64,000 nucleotides of DNA, from assembly GCF_014699035.1 (NCBI RefSeq), contig NZ_JACXAA010000022.1, positions 1 to 64,000 on the forward strand, written 5' to 3'. The first letter of the stretch is position 1, and every line of letters starts with the position of its first letter. The position numbers and the translations under genes are program-made. Below the pieces are notes generated by a model, which had not been told where the DNA came from, did no database searches, and saw only the letters and a program-made list of their open reading frames with translations. Of this stretch, positions 43,660 through 53,004 are shown piece by piece. The DNA comes from Spirosoma validum. Its GTDB lineage: Bacteria > Bacteroidota > Bacteroidia > Cytophagales > Spirosomataceae.

Positions 43660-44997
43660 TTAGTTATCCCTTGTTAACATCCGCTCCCGACCGTTTCGTA
43701 TGATCATCATCTGGTTCTTGGCAGTATCGAATTCAATGACTATACCCACGCTTTCGATTCTAAATTTATCCTGTGCTGTTGCTTCGAGCGGTATAGCGGA
43801 TTGCCCCGGTGGCTGCGCGTAAAGTGTTGCACCATCGCGGGTGATCATAAATTTTGCAGGTGCTCCGGGAAATGAATAAGCGCCAGCGTATTTGTCCATA
43901 GTTTCGGGGCTGACGGCAACCGATTCGAAGGTGGGAATCTGAAACGGTTTATTGTAATAAATGTCAACAATGCCATTCATGATAGTTTTTACCGGATACA
44001 CTTTCGCGTTCGTTGTATAGGCGATCGCCAGTTTTTCTTCCGGCAAATAAGCCAGCCACGCTCCGTAGTTGTCGCCCCCGCCCGTGTGTCCATAGAAGGT
44101 TTTGCCATCGAACGTAAAGGGCTCCATGCCCAACCCGTCGCCGTCTTGTATCGTTTTCATCTGATTGAGGCTCTCCTGAGAAATCAGTTTCCGGTCAAAC
44201 AGTGCCTGGATGAATTTGGCTAAGTCGGTTGGTGTCGAAACAATCGATCCCGCCCCGAAGAGGATGCTTGGATGGGTTTCGGGTACCTGTTTCCACTCAC
44301 CGAGGTTCGTATACGTGAGGGCTTCGTTTTTATTCACGTCAATGTTTCCAGTTGCCGTGTATGTATCCTTGAGCCCGATCTTAGCGGTGATTCGTTCCCG
44401 AAGTAGTTCCTCGTAAGGTTTGCCGGTTAACCTTTCAAGGATAAGGCCCAATAGAGTATAGCCAGAATTGCTGTAGGCATGCTTACTGTCCGGTTCAAAA
44501 TCAGACGTACCTTTCGCGATGAGGGCGAGTAATTCATCCTTCGTTATAGCGCTCCTGCTTGACGAAGGTCGCAAATTTCTGTCTATCAGGGAATCATGAA
44601 TACCACTGCGATGAGCGAGTATCTGCGCGATGGTAATTTTACTCGCGTTGGGAATCTGCGGGAAGAATTTGTCGAGCGTATCTGTCAGCTTTATTTTTCC
44701 TTCTTCAACGAGCTGAAGGATCATCACGGCGGTAAACATTTTCGTAATCGACGCAATCCGATACCGGGTCTCCAGGGTTAACGGGTTCTTTACGGTTTCG
44801 TTGATCTGGCTGTAGCCAATAGATCGGCCGTACAGAACGTTACCGTCTTTTGCAATGACCAGGCTTCCCATCGCCTTGTTCTTTTCGGCGAGCCGGTCAA
44901 AAAACTGATCGAGTTTAGCTTTGTCCAGCGTCTGTGCATATCCGGCGGCAAACAACGCCAGTATCAGTATGGTGGTGAATATTAGTTTGATTTTCAT
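43660..44997 (-). CDS. Serine hydrolase, class C beta-lactamase / DD-peptidase family
   Basis: 445 residues with a signal peptide (LALFAAGYAQ, cleaved near 22). The catalytic SxxK is S83-I-T-K86, the YxN is Y175-S-N177, and the third motif is H304-T-G-G. The C-terminal about 100 residues form a small beta domain (DKYAGAYSFPGAPAKFMITR) often found behind this fold. Members act as peptidases, esterases or beta-lactamases in the periplasm. Sequence alone does not tell which. A 17-bp palindrome 63 bp upstream of the start links it to the regulator and membrane genes next to it. Confidence 0.92.
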   Translation of the reverse strand: MKIKLIFTTILILALFAAGYAQTLDKAKLDQFFDRLAEKNKAMGSLVIAKDGNVLYGRSIGYSQINETVKNPLTLETRYRIASITKMFTAVMILQLVEEGKIKLTDTLDKFFPQIPNASKITIAQILAHRSGIHDSLIDRNLRPSSSRSAITKDELLALIAKGTSDFEPDSKHAYSNSGYTLLGLILERLTGKPYEELLRERITAKIGLKDTYTATGNIDVNKNEALTYTNLGEWKQVPETHPSILFGAGSIVSTPTDLAKFIQALFDRKLISQESLNQMKTIQDGDGLGMEPFTFDGKTFYGHTGGGDNYGAWLAYLPEEKLAIAYTTNAKVYPVKTIMNGIVDIYYNKPFQIPTFESVAVSPETMDKYAGAYSFPGAPAKFMITRDGATLYAQPPGQSAIPLEATAQDKFRIESVGIVIEFDTAKNQMMIIRNGRERMLTRDN

Positions 44998-45059
44998 GCT
45001 TCAGTTTCTTTGTTCTGTTACGTGTGATGTTTTGAGAATGTCCATTTGAATTTTAGTTG

Positions 45060-45076
45060 ACTTTGAAATTCAAAGT
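45060..45076. promoter_or_regulatory. Operator palindrome, copy 1
   Basis: ACTTTGAAATTCAAAGT, a perfect 8-1-8 palindrome, 63 bp upstream of the serine-hydrolase start. It recurs at 46872-46888 and 47859-47875, each time upstream of a gene of the same group. It is the probable binding site of the winged-helix regulator at 46925-47227. Confidence 0.75.
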
Positions 45077-45178
45077 GACTGGGTAAGCAAATAGATTAAT
45101 CTGTACTGATGCCCTGGATCTTGTTGATCCATGCTCAAAAAAAGAAATGGCAACAGGCATTGCTGCTTGCCGGGTTGG

Positions 45179-46444
45179 TTATCTGAACCCAAATAGTAGC
45201 GGAAACAGAAACGTTACGATAGCAGCCCACAAAGCGTAAACAGGCAGATAGGAAGCAATCGCGTTGCCAACTTCGTTTATAGTACCCTTTTTCGAAAGTA
45301 CCCTAAAAAGTTGCGCTGTTACCAGCAAAAGATTGACCAAGATCAATACGTTCCCGCCCAGAACCGCGACCCTATTGGGTGTAATCCCCAATGTTGAAAT
45401 TCGGAACAGTATAGCTGACAGCGCGATGCTGTTAACGAGCACGGTTACAGCAGATAGCAGAAAAAGAACCCAAATTTCCGGTCGGCTTTTCGTTGTATGA
45501 GTTGTTTCGGCGATCGAAAAGAAAATGATGGCCATAACCCCAATTAGCAGCGCATTAAACATCAGCAAAAACTCCCGGTCGTTATAGGGATCTTTACCGG
45601 AATACAGGATGGCTACGAGGTAAATGACCAGCATCACAAACACCAGCGGGCTGAATAGCTTCGCCAGTACCGGCGACACTTTACCGACTAACTGCGGATT
45701 GGTCTGGGTAAGGTAGGTACCCACAATGGGGGCAGCCGGAAGGCCGAAAACGACAATGTTTTCGAAATAAAACGTTTTGATATCCAAGCCGATCAGCGCG
45801 AAAAGCCCCACGGTTATGCCAGTCATGATCCCGCCTGCGATCAGGATGAGCGTTGTCATGACGATCAGGTCGCCATTATACCGCAAATAGCTAAGCCGCT
45901 TCTCCTCATTATTTCTCGTTTCGCCAACAAATGCAAAACCAAGTATCGACCAAAGAAATAAGACTACATGGATACATGAGAGAATCAGGGTATCACTTTT
46001 CTTATTATCGGGCAGGAAATTGATAAAAAATAAACCGACGAGGGTTAGCCCAACGATAAAAGAAATTGTACGGATTGATACGTTATTCTTCCACGCAAAG
46101 TAGGTTGATAATGCCGGAAAGACGATGAAACCTATATTTCTGGGGTAAAAAAACTCCTGATCTATAGCAAAAAAGGCTGGCAACTTAGCAATTAGGCCTG
46201 CTATAAGCGCAGCCATGAGCACAAATACGAGTTCCCGGCCTGTACCCCAGTTTAGTTCATCAGGTTCGTAACTCAGTCGTTCATTCCAGAAATCGGCGAT
46301 CGTACTCCCTTTAAGCTCTGGATAGAGCGTATTGAACGCTCGCTTAAACGGTATCTTGTTCGCTCGATATAGCTTTTCGAGTTGCCTGGGTTCGTTCAGA
46401 CAGGCGATTATTTCGTCTCTCATCAGTTTATACGTTAAAGACAC
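45179..46444 (-). CDS. Polytopic membrane protein, DUF4153-like
   Basis: 421 residues with a soluble N-terminus of about 65 residues (IACLNEPRQLEKLYRANKIP) and about ten to eleven membrane segments. FRISTLGITPNRVAVLGGNV near residue 345 resembles the conserved (I/Y)GITxNR block of DUF4153. The function is unknown. The start codon lies 38 bp after the stop of the 114-residue membrane protein on the same strand, with no palindrome between them, so they are probably one operon under operator copy 2. Confidence 0.65.
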   Translation of the reverse strand: MSLTYKLMRDEIIACLNEPRQLEKLYRANKIPFKRAFNTLYPELKGSTIADFWNERLSYEPDELNWGTGRELVFVLMAALIAGLIAKLPAFFAIDQEFFYPRNIGFIVFPALSTYFAWKNNVSIRTISFIVGLTLVGLFFINFLPDNKKSDTLILSCIHVVLFLWSILGFAFVGETRNNEEKRLSYLRYNGDLIVMTTLILIAGGIMTGITVGLFALIGLDIKTFYFENIVVFGLPAAPIVGTYLTQTNPQLVGKVSPVLAKLFSPLVFVMLVIYLVAILYSGKDPYNDREFLLMFNALLIGVMAIIFFSIAETTHTTKSRPEIWVLFLLSAVTVLVNSIALSAILFRISTLGITPNRVAVLGGNVLILVNLLLVTAQLFRVLSKKGTINEVGNAIASYLPVYALWAAIVTFLFPLLFGFR

Positions 46445-46482
46445 GTTAGTTGAAATCGTTAATTCGGATTAGTTAGAGTCGT

Positions 46483-46827
46483 TTAATCCCACAACGTACC
46501 GTCTAATCCCAGAACCATACCGAGCCATAAGCCAATGATGAACACAAGTCCACTTACGATCACAGCAATGGCCTTGTTTACTCCGACTTGGTTGCGAAAA
46601 CGAATAATGAAGTAATTACATAATCCACCCATTGCTCCGGCCAGAGGAACGATAATCAGCGGCCGAATCATCCATAGCTTTCCCCAGGCTGGATTGGGGT
46701 CTTTAACTCCGGATAGAAAAAGTGCGATTAGGATTAAACCAATTCCTGCACCCACTACCATACGTTTACCCAATGAAGCTGGCTGAATCGGCTGTGTTGT
46801 TAAATTAGTCCTGTGTGTCATGGTCAT
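46483..46827 (-). CDS. Small membrane protein, unknown
   Basis: 114 residues with about three to four membrane segments (MVVGAGIGLILIALFLSG, LIIVPLAGAMGGLCNYFII, AIAVIVSGLVFIIGLWLGMV). It ends GLDGTLWD. No functional motif was seen. It is the first gene after operator copy 2 (45 bp upstream) and precedes the DUF4153-like gene. Confidence 0.65.
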   Translation of the reverse strand: MTMTHRTNLTTQPIQPASLGKRMVVGAGIGLILIALFLSGVKDPNPAWGKLWMIRPLIIVPLAGAMGGLCNYFIIRFRNQVGVNKAIAVIVSGLVFIIGLWLGMVLGLDGTLWD

Positions 46828-46871
46828 CTAGTTTTAAGCGTTGTTAATCGTTTTTAAGTACCCAATAAAGC

Positions 46872-46888
46872 ACTTTGAAATCCAAAGT
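46872..46888. promoter_or_regulatory. Operator palindrome, copy 2
   Basis: ACTTTGAAATCCAAAGT, identical to copies 1 and 3 except for one base. It lies 45 bp upstream of the start of the 114-residue membrane protein and downstream of the regulator gene, so it most likely serves the membrane-protein operon. Confidence 0.7.
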
Positions 46889-46924
46889 GTATGTCTAAAA
46901 AAAATAGCCATCAGTGGTAATGGA

Positions 46925-47227
46925 CTATTCAGTCACCCCTTTAATCAGTTTTTCCAAGGCGTTTAAATGGTCGTTAAATGCTTTCCGGCCGAGTTCCGTA
47001 GCAGCATAGCTTGTATTCGATTTCTTGTCGACAAATGATTTCTCCACCTGAATAAACTCTTCTTTCTCCAGGGCTTTCAGGTGGCTTGCCAGATTACCAT
47101 CCGTCACATCAAGGAATTCCTTCAATGAATTGAAATCAAGCGCATTATTAATAGCCAGAGCCGCCATAATGCCGAGCTTGATCCTGCTTTCAAACGCTTT
47201 ATGTAAACCATTGATCGATATTTTCAC
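46925..47227 (-). CDS. Winged-helix transcriptional regulator (HTH_34-like)
   Basis: 100 residues starting at a GTG that overlaps the upstream stop codon by four bases (GTGA); the open frame upstream of it runs back into the preceding gene. The whole protein is one winged-helix domain: FESRIKLGIMAAL, LKEFLDVTDGNLASHLKALE (recognition helix) and wing SFVDKKSNTSYAATELGRKA, then a dimerising C-terminal helix. It fits the MarR/ArsR-like HTH_34 group common in Bacteroidota. Such dimers bind short palindromes, and the 17-bp palindrome present three times nearby is the obvious candidate. Translational coupling to the membrane protein upstream suggests that this partner may sense the signal. Confidence 0.88.
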   Translation of the reverse strand: MKISINGLHKAFESRIKLGIMAALAINNALDFNSLKEFLDVTDGNLASHLKALEKEEFIQVEKSFVDKKSNTSYAATELGRKAFNDHLNALEKLIKGVTE

Positions 47228-47850
47228 CTTTCGTATCGGTAATGCATATAGATGCCATATAGAATGTGGGCCAGGCCAAAACCTAACGCCCAGCACACTA
47301 AACCATACTCAACAAAATAGGCACTAAATAAGCCCAGTACCATCTGAATAAGTCCCAAGCTTCTTAATTCCTCATACGTGAACTGGCTGGCATTGTACAA
47401 GGCCAACCCATAGAACAGCAAGCTAAATGGGGCCATCCAGCCAAGTAGTCCGTTGGCAATCAAAATCAGGAGCAAAAGTCCACCGACAACCAGCGGAACG
47501 GCCATTTGAATGAGAAGCCGCTTGACCAGCGCATTCCAGAGTCTCTCCCCTCGTTTGTTCGCCTTCCTGCTGGAGAGAAGAATAGCGGTACCTATAGCCA
47601 ATACCAATATGCCAATAGCTAAAAAAATGACTTTCGGTAGGCTGGAAGATAAATTTCCGGCTTCCGTGGTGCTGTAAACGAGTTCATCAGGATTGAAACC
47701 AAAGACGCTATACGCGATATAAGCACCGGTCAACGCATACACGCCTGCCATGATGCCAGCCCAGCCAGCCAGCGACAGAAATTTAGAAGAACGCTCCATG
47801 ATAGAGCGTATCTGAGCTATATCCCGAATATAATCCTGTTCTTCGTCCAT
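47224..47850 (-). CDS. Membrane protein translationally coupled to the regulator
   Basis: 208 residues. A charged N-terminus (MDEEQDYIRDIAQIRSIMER) is followed by about six membrane segments (LAGWAGIMAGVYALTGAYIA; VIFLAIGILVLAIGTAILLS; MAVPLVVGGLLLLILIANG and others). Its last codons overlap the start of the winged-helix regulator by 4 bp. Coupled membrane-protein and HTH_34 pairs are seen in Bacteroidota, but the membrane partner has no known function. A perfect operator palindrome ends 9 bp before its start codon, implying autoregulation of the pair. Confidence 0.8.
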   Translation of the reverse strand: MDEEQDYIRDIAQIRSIMERSSKFLSLAGWAGIMAGVYALTGAYIAYSVFGFNPDELVYSTTEAGNLSSSLPKVIFLAIGILVLAIGTAILLSSRKANKRGERLWNALVKRLLIQMAVPLVVGGLLLLILIANGLLGWMAPFSLLFYGLALYNASQFTYEELRSLGLIQMVLGLFSAYFVEYGLVCWALGFGLAHILYGIYMHYRYER

Positions 47851-47858
47851 TTAAAAGC

Positions 47859-47875
47859 ACTTTGAAATTCAAAGT
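47859..47875. promoter_or_regulatory. Operator palindrome, copy 3
   Basis: ACTTTGAAATTCAAAGT, identical to copy 1. It ends 9 bp upstream of the membrane-protein/regulator pair, where a bound repressor would block translation-start or promoter clearance. Confidence 0.78.
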
Positions 47876-48026
47876 AAAGGCAGAAATAACTGTCATGCAA
47901 GCGTTAAGCGAATTTTTTATTCCTGATATGAAGTATTGTGCCATTACGTTGATTTCAGGAGTTACCCGGTTGCCGCATTGCTGCCTTCCGGAAGATTGCT
48001 TAGGCTGTTTCGGAAGGTATAAATGA

Positions 48027-48067
48027 GAAAGCCCACCCAAACGTTCTAAACGTTTGGGTGGGCTTTC
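48027..48067 (-). terminator. Strong hairpin after susD
   Basis: A 19-bp perfect stem GAAAGCCCACCCAAACGTT / AACGTTTGGGTGGGCTTTC with a 3-base loop, 27 bp beyond the susD stop. The following bases on the minus strand (TCTCATTTATACC) are only moderately T-rich. Confidence 0.8.
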
Positions 48068-48093
48068 ATTCGTAACCGTTGTCGGACCAGCGA

Positions 48094-49761
48094 TCAATAG
48101 CCCGGGTTCTGCGCAAACTCGCCCTGGTTTAAATCGAGAGCGCGGGTGGGTATGGGACGTAGTATTTTGTTCTGTCCGCCGATACCCAGGAACGGATCGA
48201 CGCCGTTGTTATACCACTTGTTTACGTCCTTGTTGTATTTGCGGGCGCGGGCAATGAGCGTGCCAGTCCGTTTCAGATCAAACCAGCGGTGATATTCGCC
48301 CACTAATTCGCGAGCCCGTTCGTCCAGGATGTAATCAATCGTTACAACTGACGCGTCAATTTTCATGGCTGCCTCGGCCCCCGGTTTGGCTGCCCGGCGC
48401 CGAACTTCGTTGATCCGTTCGGCGGCTTTGGCCGTATTGCCGGATTTAAGATAGGCTTCGGCCGCAATCAGGTACGTTTCGCCCAGGCGAGCTACGAAGA
48501 AATCGCGGGTGCTGGTTGTTGGGCCAAACTGCGCGTTCGGGTCATCGAACTTCTTAACCGAAGGCGTGTAATTGTCCAGCGTTACGGTCTGGCTGGCTTC
48601 CCAGGCCGTACCTACATTAGGATACACGATCGTGTTGTTCCGGCGAGTCGGATCGGCGGCTCTCCAGGCGGCAATGTCAGCCGCGCTACTAACCCATTTA
48701 GGCGCGTAATAGTATTTGACGGTCAGTGTGTTCCGTTCGTTCGGGCGGGTGTAATAATCGTAATACCGCTGGTAGAACGTAATCATGAACGTAGCATCGA
48801 AACGGGCGTCGTTCTGCGTGAACAGGTCAAAAACATACATCGTTGGGCAGAGGGTGTATGTGCGGTATGGATAGCCTTCTACGGCTCCCTGACCGCCAAA
48901 GTAAGGGCCAAAGTAAGCCGCCTGCGTATTACCACCCGTGGTAGCCGTTGGCAACGAAGTAGCATCCCATTGAATCGAGAACAAAATCTCCGAATTCTTT
49001 TCGTTGCCAGGGAAGAACAGCGTCTCGAACGAGGTCGTGAGCGTTTGCGACGCAATGGCCGCATCGGCATACGTAGCAGCTGTTTTAAAATCATCGGCAC
49101 CCGCGAAGGTTTCGTAACCCCGGGTCAGGTAAATTTTGGCCAGCATGTGCCGAACCGCCCGTTTCGTGACGCGGCCGAAGTTGGGCGTCGTTTCCGGAAC
49201 CAGGTCTAGAGCCTCCGTCATCTCCCTGATAACGAAGTCATACACTTCCTGCGCCGTGTTCCGCTTGAACGATTCGACCGGAGCTGTGAAGCGATCCGTT
49301 ACGAGGCTAACACCGCCAAAGGTTTGCACCAGCAGGAAGTAATCGTAGGCCCGCAGGAATTTCATTTCACCTTTACGAGCGCCCAGGGTTGTTACGTTCG
49401 TCGTTTTATCGTTGAAATACAGGGCGGTATTCGTGAGCTGAATCGACTTGTAGACGTTCGTATAAAAGGTCAGTACCTCAGAATCATCGGGGATCAGGTT
49501 TCGGTATTCGCTCAGCCCCTCGGGCTGAGTTGAACGACCCGTTACGTACATGTCGGTTCCGGCGCAGAAAACCCAGGGTTGCGCATAGACGGTACGTAAC
49601 GATGAGTACGCCGAATTGATTAATTTCTCGTAGCCTTCGCTGGTCGCGTAATATTGGTCGGCCACTACATTCGATTTATTTTGTTCTTCCAGAAAGTCTT
49701 TGCAGCCGCCTGCCGAAAGCAGCAGACCAAGAAGCAGACCGGCAATTTTTATAGTCTTCAT
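48094..49761 (-). CDS. susD: SusD/RagB outer membrane glycan-binding lipoprotein
   Basis: 555 residues. A lipoprotein signal ends in LLSAGGCKDF, with Cys20 as the lipid anchor. The SusD fold is shown by the N-terminal SYSSLRTVYAQPW-type TPR helices, RAYDYFLLVQTFGGVSLVTD, RDFFVARLGETYLIAAEAYL and the C-terminal block IDYILDERARELVGEYHRWF. It ends in a RPIPTRALDLN segment. It would bind oligosaccharides and act as the lid of the adjacent SusC. It lies 14 bp downstream of susC in the same operon. Pectin fragments are the likely ligand, judging from the neighbouring enzymes. Confidence 0.95.
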   Translation of the reverse strand: MKTIKIAGLLLGLLLSAGGCKDFLEEQNKSNVVADQYYATSEGYEKLINSAYSSLRTVYAQPWVFCAGTDMYVTGRSTQPEGLSEYRNLIPDDSEVLTFYTNVYKSIQLTNTALYFNDKTTNVTTLGARKGEMKFLRAYDYFLLVQTFGGVSLVTDRFTAPVESFKRNTAQEVYDFVIREMTEALDLVPETTPNFGRVTKRAVRHMLAKIYLTRGYETFAGADDFKTAATYADAAIASQTLTTSFETLFFPGNEKNSEILFSIQWDATSLPTATTGGNTQAAYFGPYFGGQGAVEGYPYRTYTLCPTMYVFDLFTQNDARFDATFMITFYQRYYDYYTRPNERNTLTVKYYYAPKWVSSAADIAAWRAADPTRRNNTIVYPNVGTAWEASQTVTLDNYTPSVKKFDDPNAQFGPTTSTRDFFVARLGETYLIAAEAYLKSGNTAKAAERINEVRRRAAKPGAEAAMKIDASVVTIDYILDERARELVGEYHRWFDLKRTGTLIARARKYNKDVNKWYNNGVDPFLGIGGQNKILRPIPTRALDLNQGEFAQNPGY

Positions 49762-49775
49762 AGATTGTGTCTCGA

Positions 49776-52700
49776 TTAAAATTTGAGGTTCAGGCCAAAC
49801 TGATACGTAATGGTGCTGGGACCGGTATTGTTGACCGAACCAGTGGTCGTGTTCGTGACGCTCGAACTGGTCGTTGGGTCGATACCACTGGCGTATTCCG
49901 GATCGAAACCGTCGTATTTGGTCCAGACGAATGGGTTCAGTACGTTGGCATATACCCGTAGACTTCTGACACCAACCCGTTGCAGAAGAGTAGAAGGGAG
50001 CGTATAACCCAGTACGATATTCTGCACTTTCACGAACGATACGTCCTTGTAGAACCCGACACCTGAAACGCCCGTCCAGTACGGACCGATGTTATTCGGT
50101 TGCGGATACGTATTGGATGATCGGGTAGGGGTGACCTTGTTGGCCGTCATGTAGTAGTCGGTGTAGAGTTTATCCGTACCCCGATCGGAGTAGTTCAGGA
50201 ACTGACTGTGGAAGGCGCTGAACACCTGCGCACCCTGCCGGGCAAACATCGACGCCGACAAATCGAAATTCTTAAACGTAACCTGAGTCGAGAAACCGCC
50301 GGTCCACTTCGGGTCTTTCTGGCCGATAATCGCGCGGTCGTTCGTGCTGCTGATTTTACCGTCGTTGTTCAGGTCTTTCACCCTCGCCTGCCCCGGCGAC
50401 TGCCCGAATTTCAAGGCCTGTTCACGCTCGCTCTCCTGCCAGATGCCATCAAATACGTAGGTATAGTTGACGTTAATCGGTTGCCCGATGAACCACCAGT
50501 TCCCCACCAGATCTTCTTTTTTATCGAGCAGATCGACAATCGCGTTTTTATTGCGCGACAACGTAAAGCTGGTGTTCCAGGTAAAGTTCTTGGTCGATAC
50601 GTTCACCGTCCGCAGCGAAAATTCAATCCCTTTGTTACTCACCGAGCCGACGTTATCCTTGATGGCTGTCCAGCCGGTTTCGATGGGAATATCCCGGTTC
50701 ATCAACACGCCTTTCGACAGCTTGTCGTACAGATCGATGGTACCCGAAATTCGCCCGTTCAGGAACGCGTAATCTAAGCCCAGGTCAAACTCGCGCGTAC
50801 GTTCCCAGGTCAGCGATGGATTCGGCAAACGGCTGGGGGAGTAGCCAAGGGCAACGGTTCCGCCATAATCATAAAAGGCCGGATCGCTCAGCGTCATCTG
50901 GCTTTCGTACGGGAAAATGTTGTTGTTGTTCCCCGCTACCCCAGCACTGAAACGCAACTTTAATTCGGTAATGTAACTCGCTGATTTCAGGAAGTTTTCG
51001 TCGGAAATCTGCCAGGCAACAGCCGCCGAGGGGAACGTCGACCATTTGTGTCCGTCGGCCAGTTTCGAGGAACCATCCCAGCGGGTGGCCAACGTAGCGA
51101 AGTACTTACCTTTGTAAGCGTAGTTCACGCGGGCCAGGTACGAGAGAATCGAAAACTGACTGAACGCACTAACACCCGACTGACGATTGGTGGAGGAACC
51201 AAGGTTATAGAACGACGAATTGAACGGCAAGTCATTCACCCGCAGACCATCACTCTCGAACCGGTCTTTCTGCATGCTGTACAGACCCGTGACGGTAAAA
51301 TTATGGTCGCCGATGTTTTTGCGGATCGTGGCGATGTTGTCGAAAATATAGGAGAGCGACTGCTGATTGCTACGTTGTGCATCGGGCAACAAGCCTTCGC
51401 CTACGCCCGTGAGTGAGCCCCAGTAGCGACCATTCCGCTCAAAGTTCATGCTGGGCGAAAACGTCGATTTCAGTTCGAACCAGCTTACCGGCGCAAACTT
51501 CAGGTAGATGTTGCCGACACCAAACATCCGGCGGGTGTTGTTCTCGGAGTTCGGAATTTCGAGCAGCGGATTAACCGTACTCGTTACGCTTGAAATGACC
51601 GAACTGCCCGGTACCGGAATCTGTCCGGGCCGGAAAATCAGGTTGCCGTTGTCGTCGTAGGGCTTGAAGATCGGAGCCATGTTGAACGCATTCCGAACGG
51701 CATCGTCACTGCCCCGTTCCGTTTGGGTCAGCGAAAAGTTTACGCTCATTCCTGCCGACCATTTGTCATTGATTTTTCCGTCCAGGCTAGCTTTGAAATT
51801 GTAGCGATCCAGGTCTTCGTTGAGCAGATTTCCTTTCTCTTTCTGATAGCCCGCACCGATCAGATACTGAATCGTATTCTTGTCGCTGGCTCCGGAAAAC
51901 GTCAGCCAGTGGTTGGCCTGCGTACCCGTACGTAACACCAGACTGCGCCAGTCGGTGTAATCATTGTTCGCCACCCGTTGCTGAATGAGCGGATTATCGA
52001 GTGAGCCAATTGTGTTGGTGTAGTTGGTACGTCCGGCGATCAACTCCGGTGAGATGAACGTATTCTGCCGATATTCCCACCATTCCGGCCCGGTCATGAA
52101 ACGCGGCATCCGGGCTACTTCGCGGATACCCATATAGGCATCATACGAAATCGTCGAACGGCCTTTAACTGAAGCTCCTCCTTTCGTGGTCACCAGAATT
52201 ACCCCGTTCGACCCGCGCGATCCGTAAATAGCCGTAGAGGCTGCATCTTTCAGTACGTCCATTTTGGCAATGTCCTGCGGGTTCAGGAAGTTGATATCCG
52301 GCACGATCACCCCATCGACGACATAGAGTGGTTGCCCACCCGCCAGCGAGTTCTGCCCCCGAATCTGCACGGAATAATTACTGCCGGCCCGACCAGACCC
52401 CGCCGAAATATCAACCCCGGCAATTTGCCCCTGGGCAGCCTGCATCGGGCTTACCGTACCGCGTTCGGCAATGGTTCGCCCTTCAATACTACCCACCGCC
52501 GTAGCGACTTCGGCTTTGCGTTGCGTACCGTATCCGACAACCACAACCTCATTCAGTGATTTTGTATCGGTTTTCAGGACAATGTCGATTGTTGTGCTGT
52601 TGCCAACCGGTACGTCCTGCGTGATGTAGCCGATGTACGAGAAGATCAACGTACCATTCTGGCCGGAAACGGGAAGGGTATATTTGCCGTCGGCATCGGT

Positions 52701-52856
52701 GGTTGTTCCCTGTTGTGATCCTTTCCGGACGATGCTCACGCCGGGCAGGGAACCGCCCTGTTCATCGGACACCCGACCCGTGATGGGCCGCGTTTCCTGC
52801 GCCTGTGCCGCGACCACAAACAGGAACATACATAAAGTAGATAAGATGTGTTTCAT
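49776..52856 (-). CDS. susC: SusC/RagA TonB-linked outer membrane transporter
   Basis: About 1026 residues from the preferred start MKHILSTLCMFLFVVAAQAQ, a clean signal peptide; a 34-codon longer frame opens at 52958. A CarboxypepD-like domain (ITGRVSDEQGGSLPGVSI) is followed by the TonB-box region NEVVVVGYGTQRKAEV. The plug shows GQIAGVDISAGSGRAGSNY and the SusC signature LYVVDGVIV with DAASTAIYGSRGSNGVILVT. The barrel ends in TITYQFGLNLKF. It imports oligosaccharides with SusD. An operator-like palindrome lies about 125 bp upstream of the start, matched by another before the GH28 gene on the opposite strand. Confidence 0.95.
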   Translation of the reverse strand: MKHILSTLCMFLFVVAAQAQETRPITGRVSDEQGGSLPGVSIVRKGSQQGTTTDADGKYTLPVSGQNGTLIFSYIGYITQDVPVGNSTTIDIVLKTDTKSLNEVVVVGYGTQRKAEVATAVGSIEGRTIAERGTVSPMQAAQGQIAGVDISAGSGRAGSNYSVQIRGQNSLAGGQPLYVVDGVIVPDINFLNPQDIAKMDVLKDAASTAIYGSRGSNGVILVTTKGGASVKGRSTISYDAYMGIREVARMPRFMTGPEWWEYRQNTFISPELIAGRTNYTNTIGSLDNPLIQQRVANNDYTDWRSLVLRTGTQANHWLTFSGASDKNTIQYLIGAGYQKEKGNLLNEDLDRYNFKASLDGKINDKWSAGMSVNFSLTQTERGSDDAVRNAFNMAPIFKPYDDNGNLIFRPGQIPVPGSSVISSVTSTVNPLLEIPNSENNTRRMFGVGNIYLKFAPVSWFELKSTFSPSMNFERNGRYWGSLTGVGEGLLPDAQRSNQQSLSYIFDNIATIRKNIGDHNFTVTGLYSMQKDRFESDGLRVNDLPFNSSFYNLGSSTNRQSGVSAFSQFSILSYLARVNYAYKGKYFATLATRWDGSSKLADGHKWSTFPSAAVAWQISDENFLKSASYITELKLRFSAGVAGNNNNIFPYESQMTLSDPAFYDYGGTVALGYSPSRLPNPSLTWERTREFDLGLDYAFLNGRISGTIDLYDKLSKGVLMNRDIPIETGWTAIKDNVGSVSNKGIEFSLRTVNVSTKNFTWNTSFTLSRNKNAIVDLLDKKEDLVGNWWFIGQPINVNYTYVFDGIWQESEREQALKFGQSPGQARVKDLNNDGKISSTNDRAIIGQKDPKWTGGFSTQVTFKNFDLSASMFARQGAQVFSAFHSQFLNYSDRGTDKLYTDYYMTANKVTPTRSSNTYPQPNNIGPYWTGVSGVGFYKDVSFVKVQNIVLGYTLPSTLLQRVGVRSLRVYANVLNPFVWTKYDGFDPEYASGIDPTTSSSVTNTTTGSVNNTGPSTITYQFGLNLKF

Positions 52857-52980
52857 TAGCCTTTCGATTTGATTTTTTCCGAGAAATAGGTAGTCGAGGT
52901 AGTATTTTTGTTTTAATCTATTTTTAACAAGTCTACATTCTGAGAGGCATTTTCTCAAGGTATTATTTGATTATTTCCAC

Positions 52981-53004
52981 GCAATCGTTACCGGGAACGA
53001 TTGC
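52981..53004. promoter_or_regulatory. LacI-type operator upstream of susC
   Basis: GCAATCGTT and AACGATTGC are exact inverted arms separated by ACCGGG, giving a 24-base near-palindrome with a CCGG centre, the usual shape of LacI/CcpA-class operators. A sequence sharing 19 consecutive bases lies in inverted orientation at 53865-53888. Confidence 0.7.

Noticed and set aside
47783..48097. 104-codon minus-strand frame between susD and the membrane protein
   Set aside because: It overlaps the strong terminator and the operator palindrome and has no protein-like features.
50208..50777. 189-codon plus-strand frame opposite susC
   Set aside because: It is antisense to a clear SusC gene.
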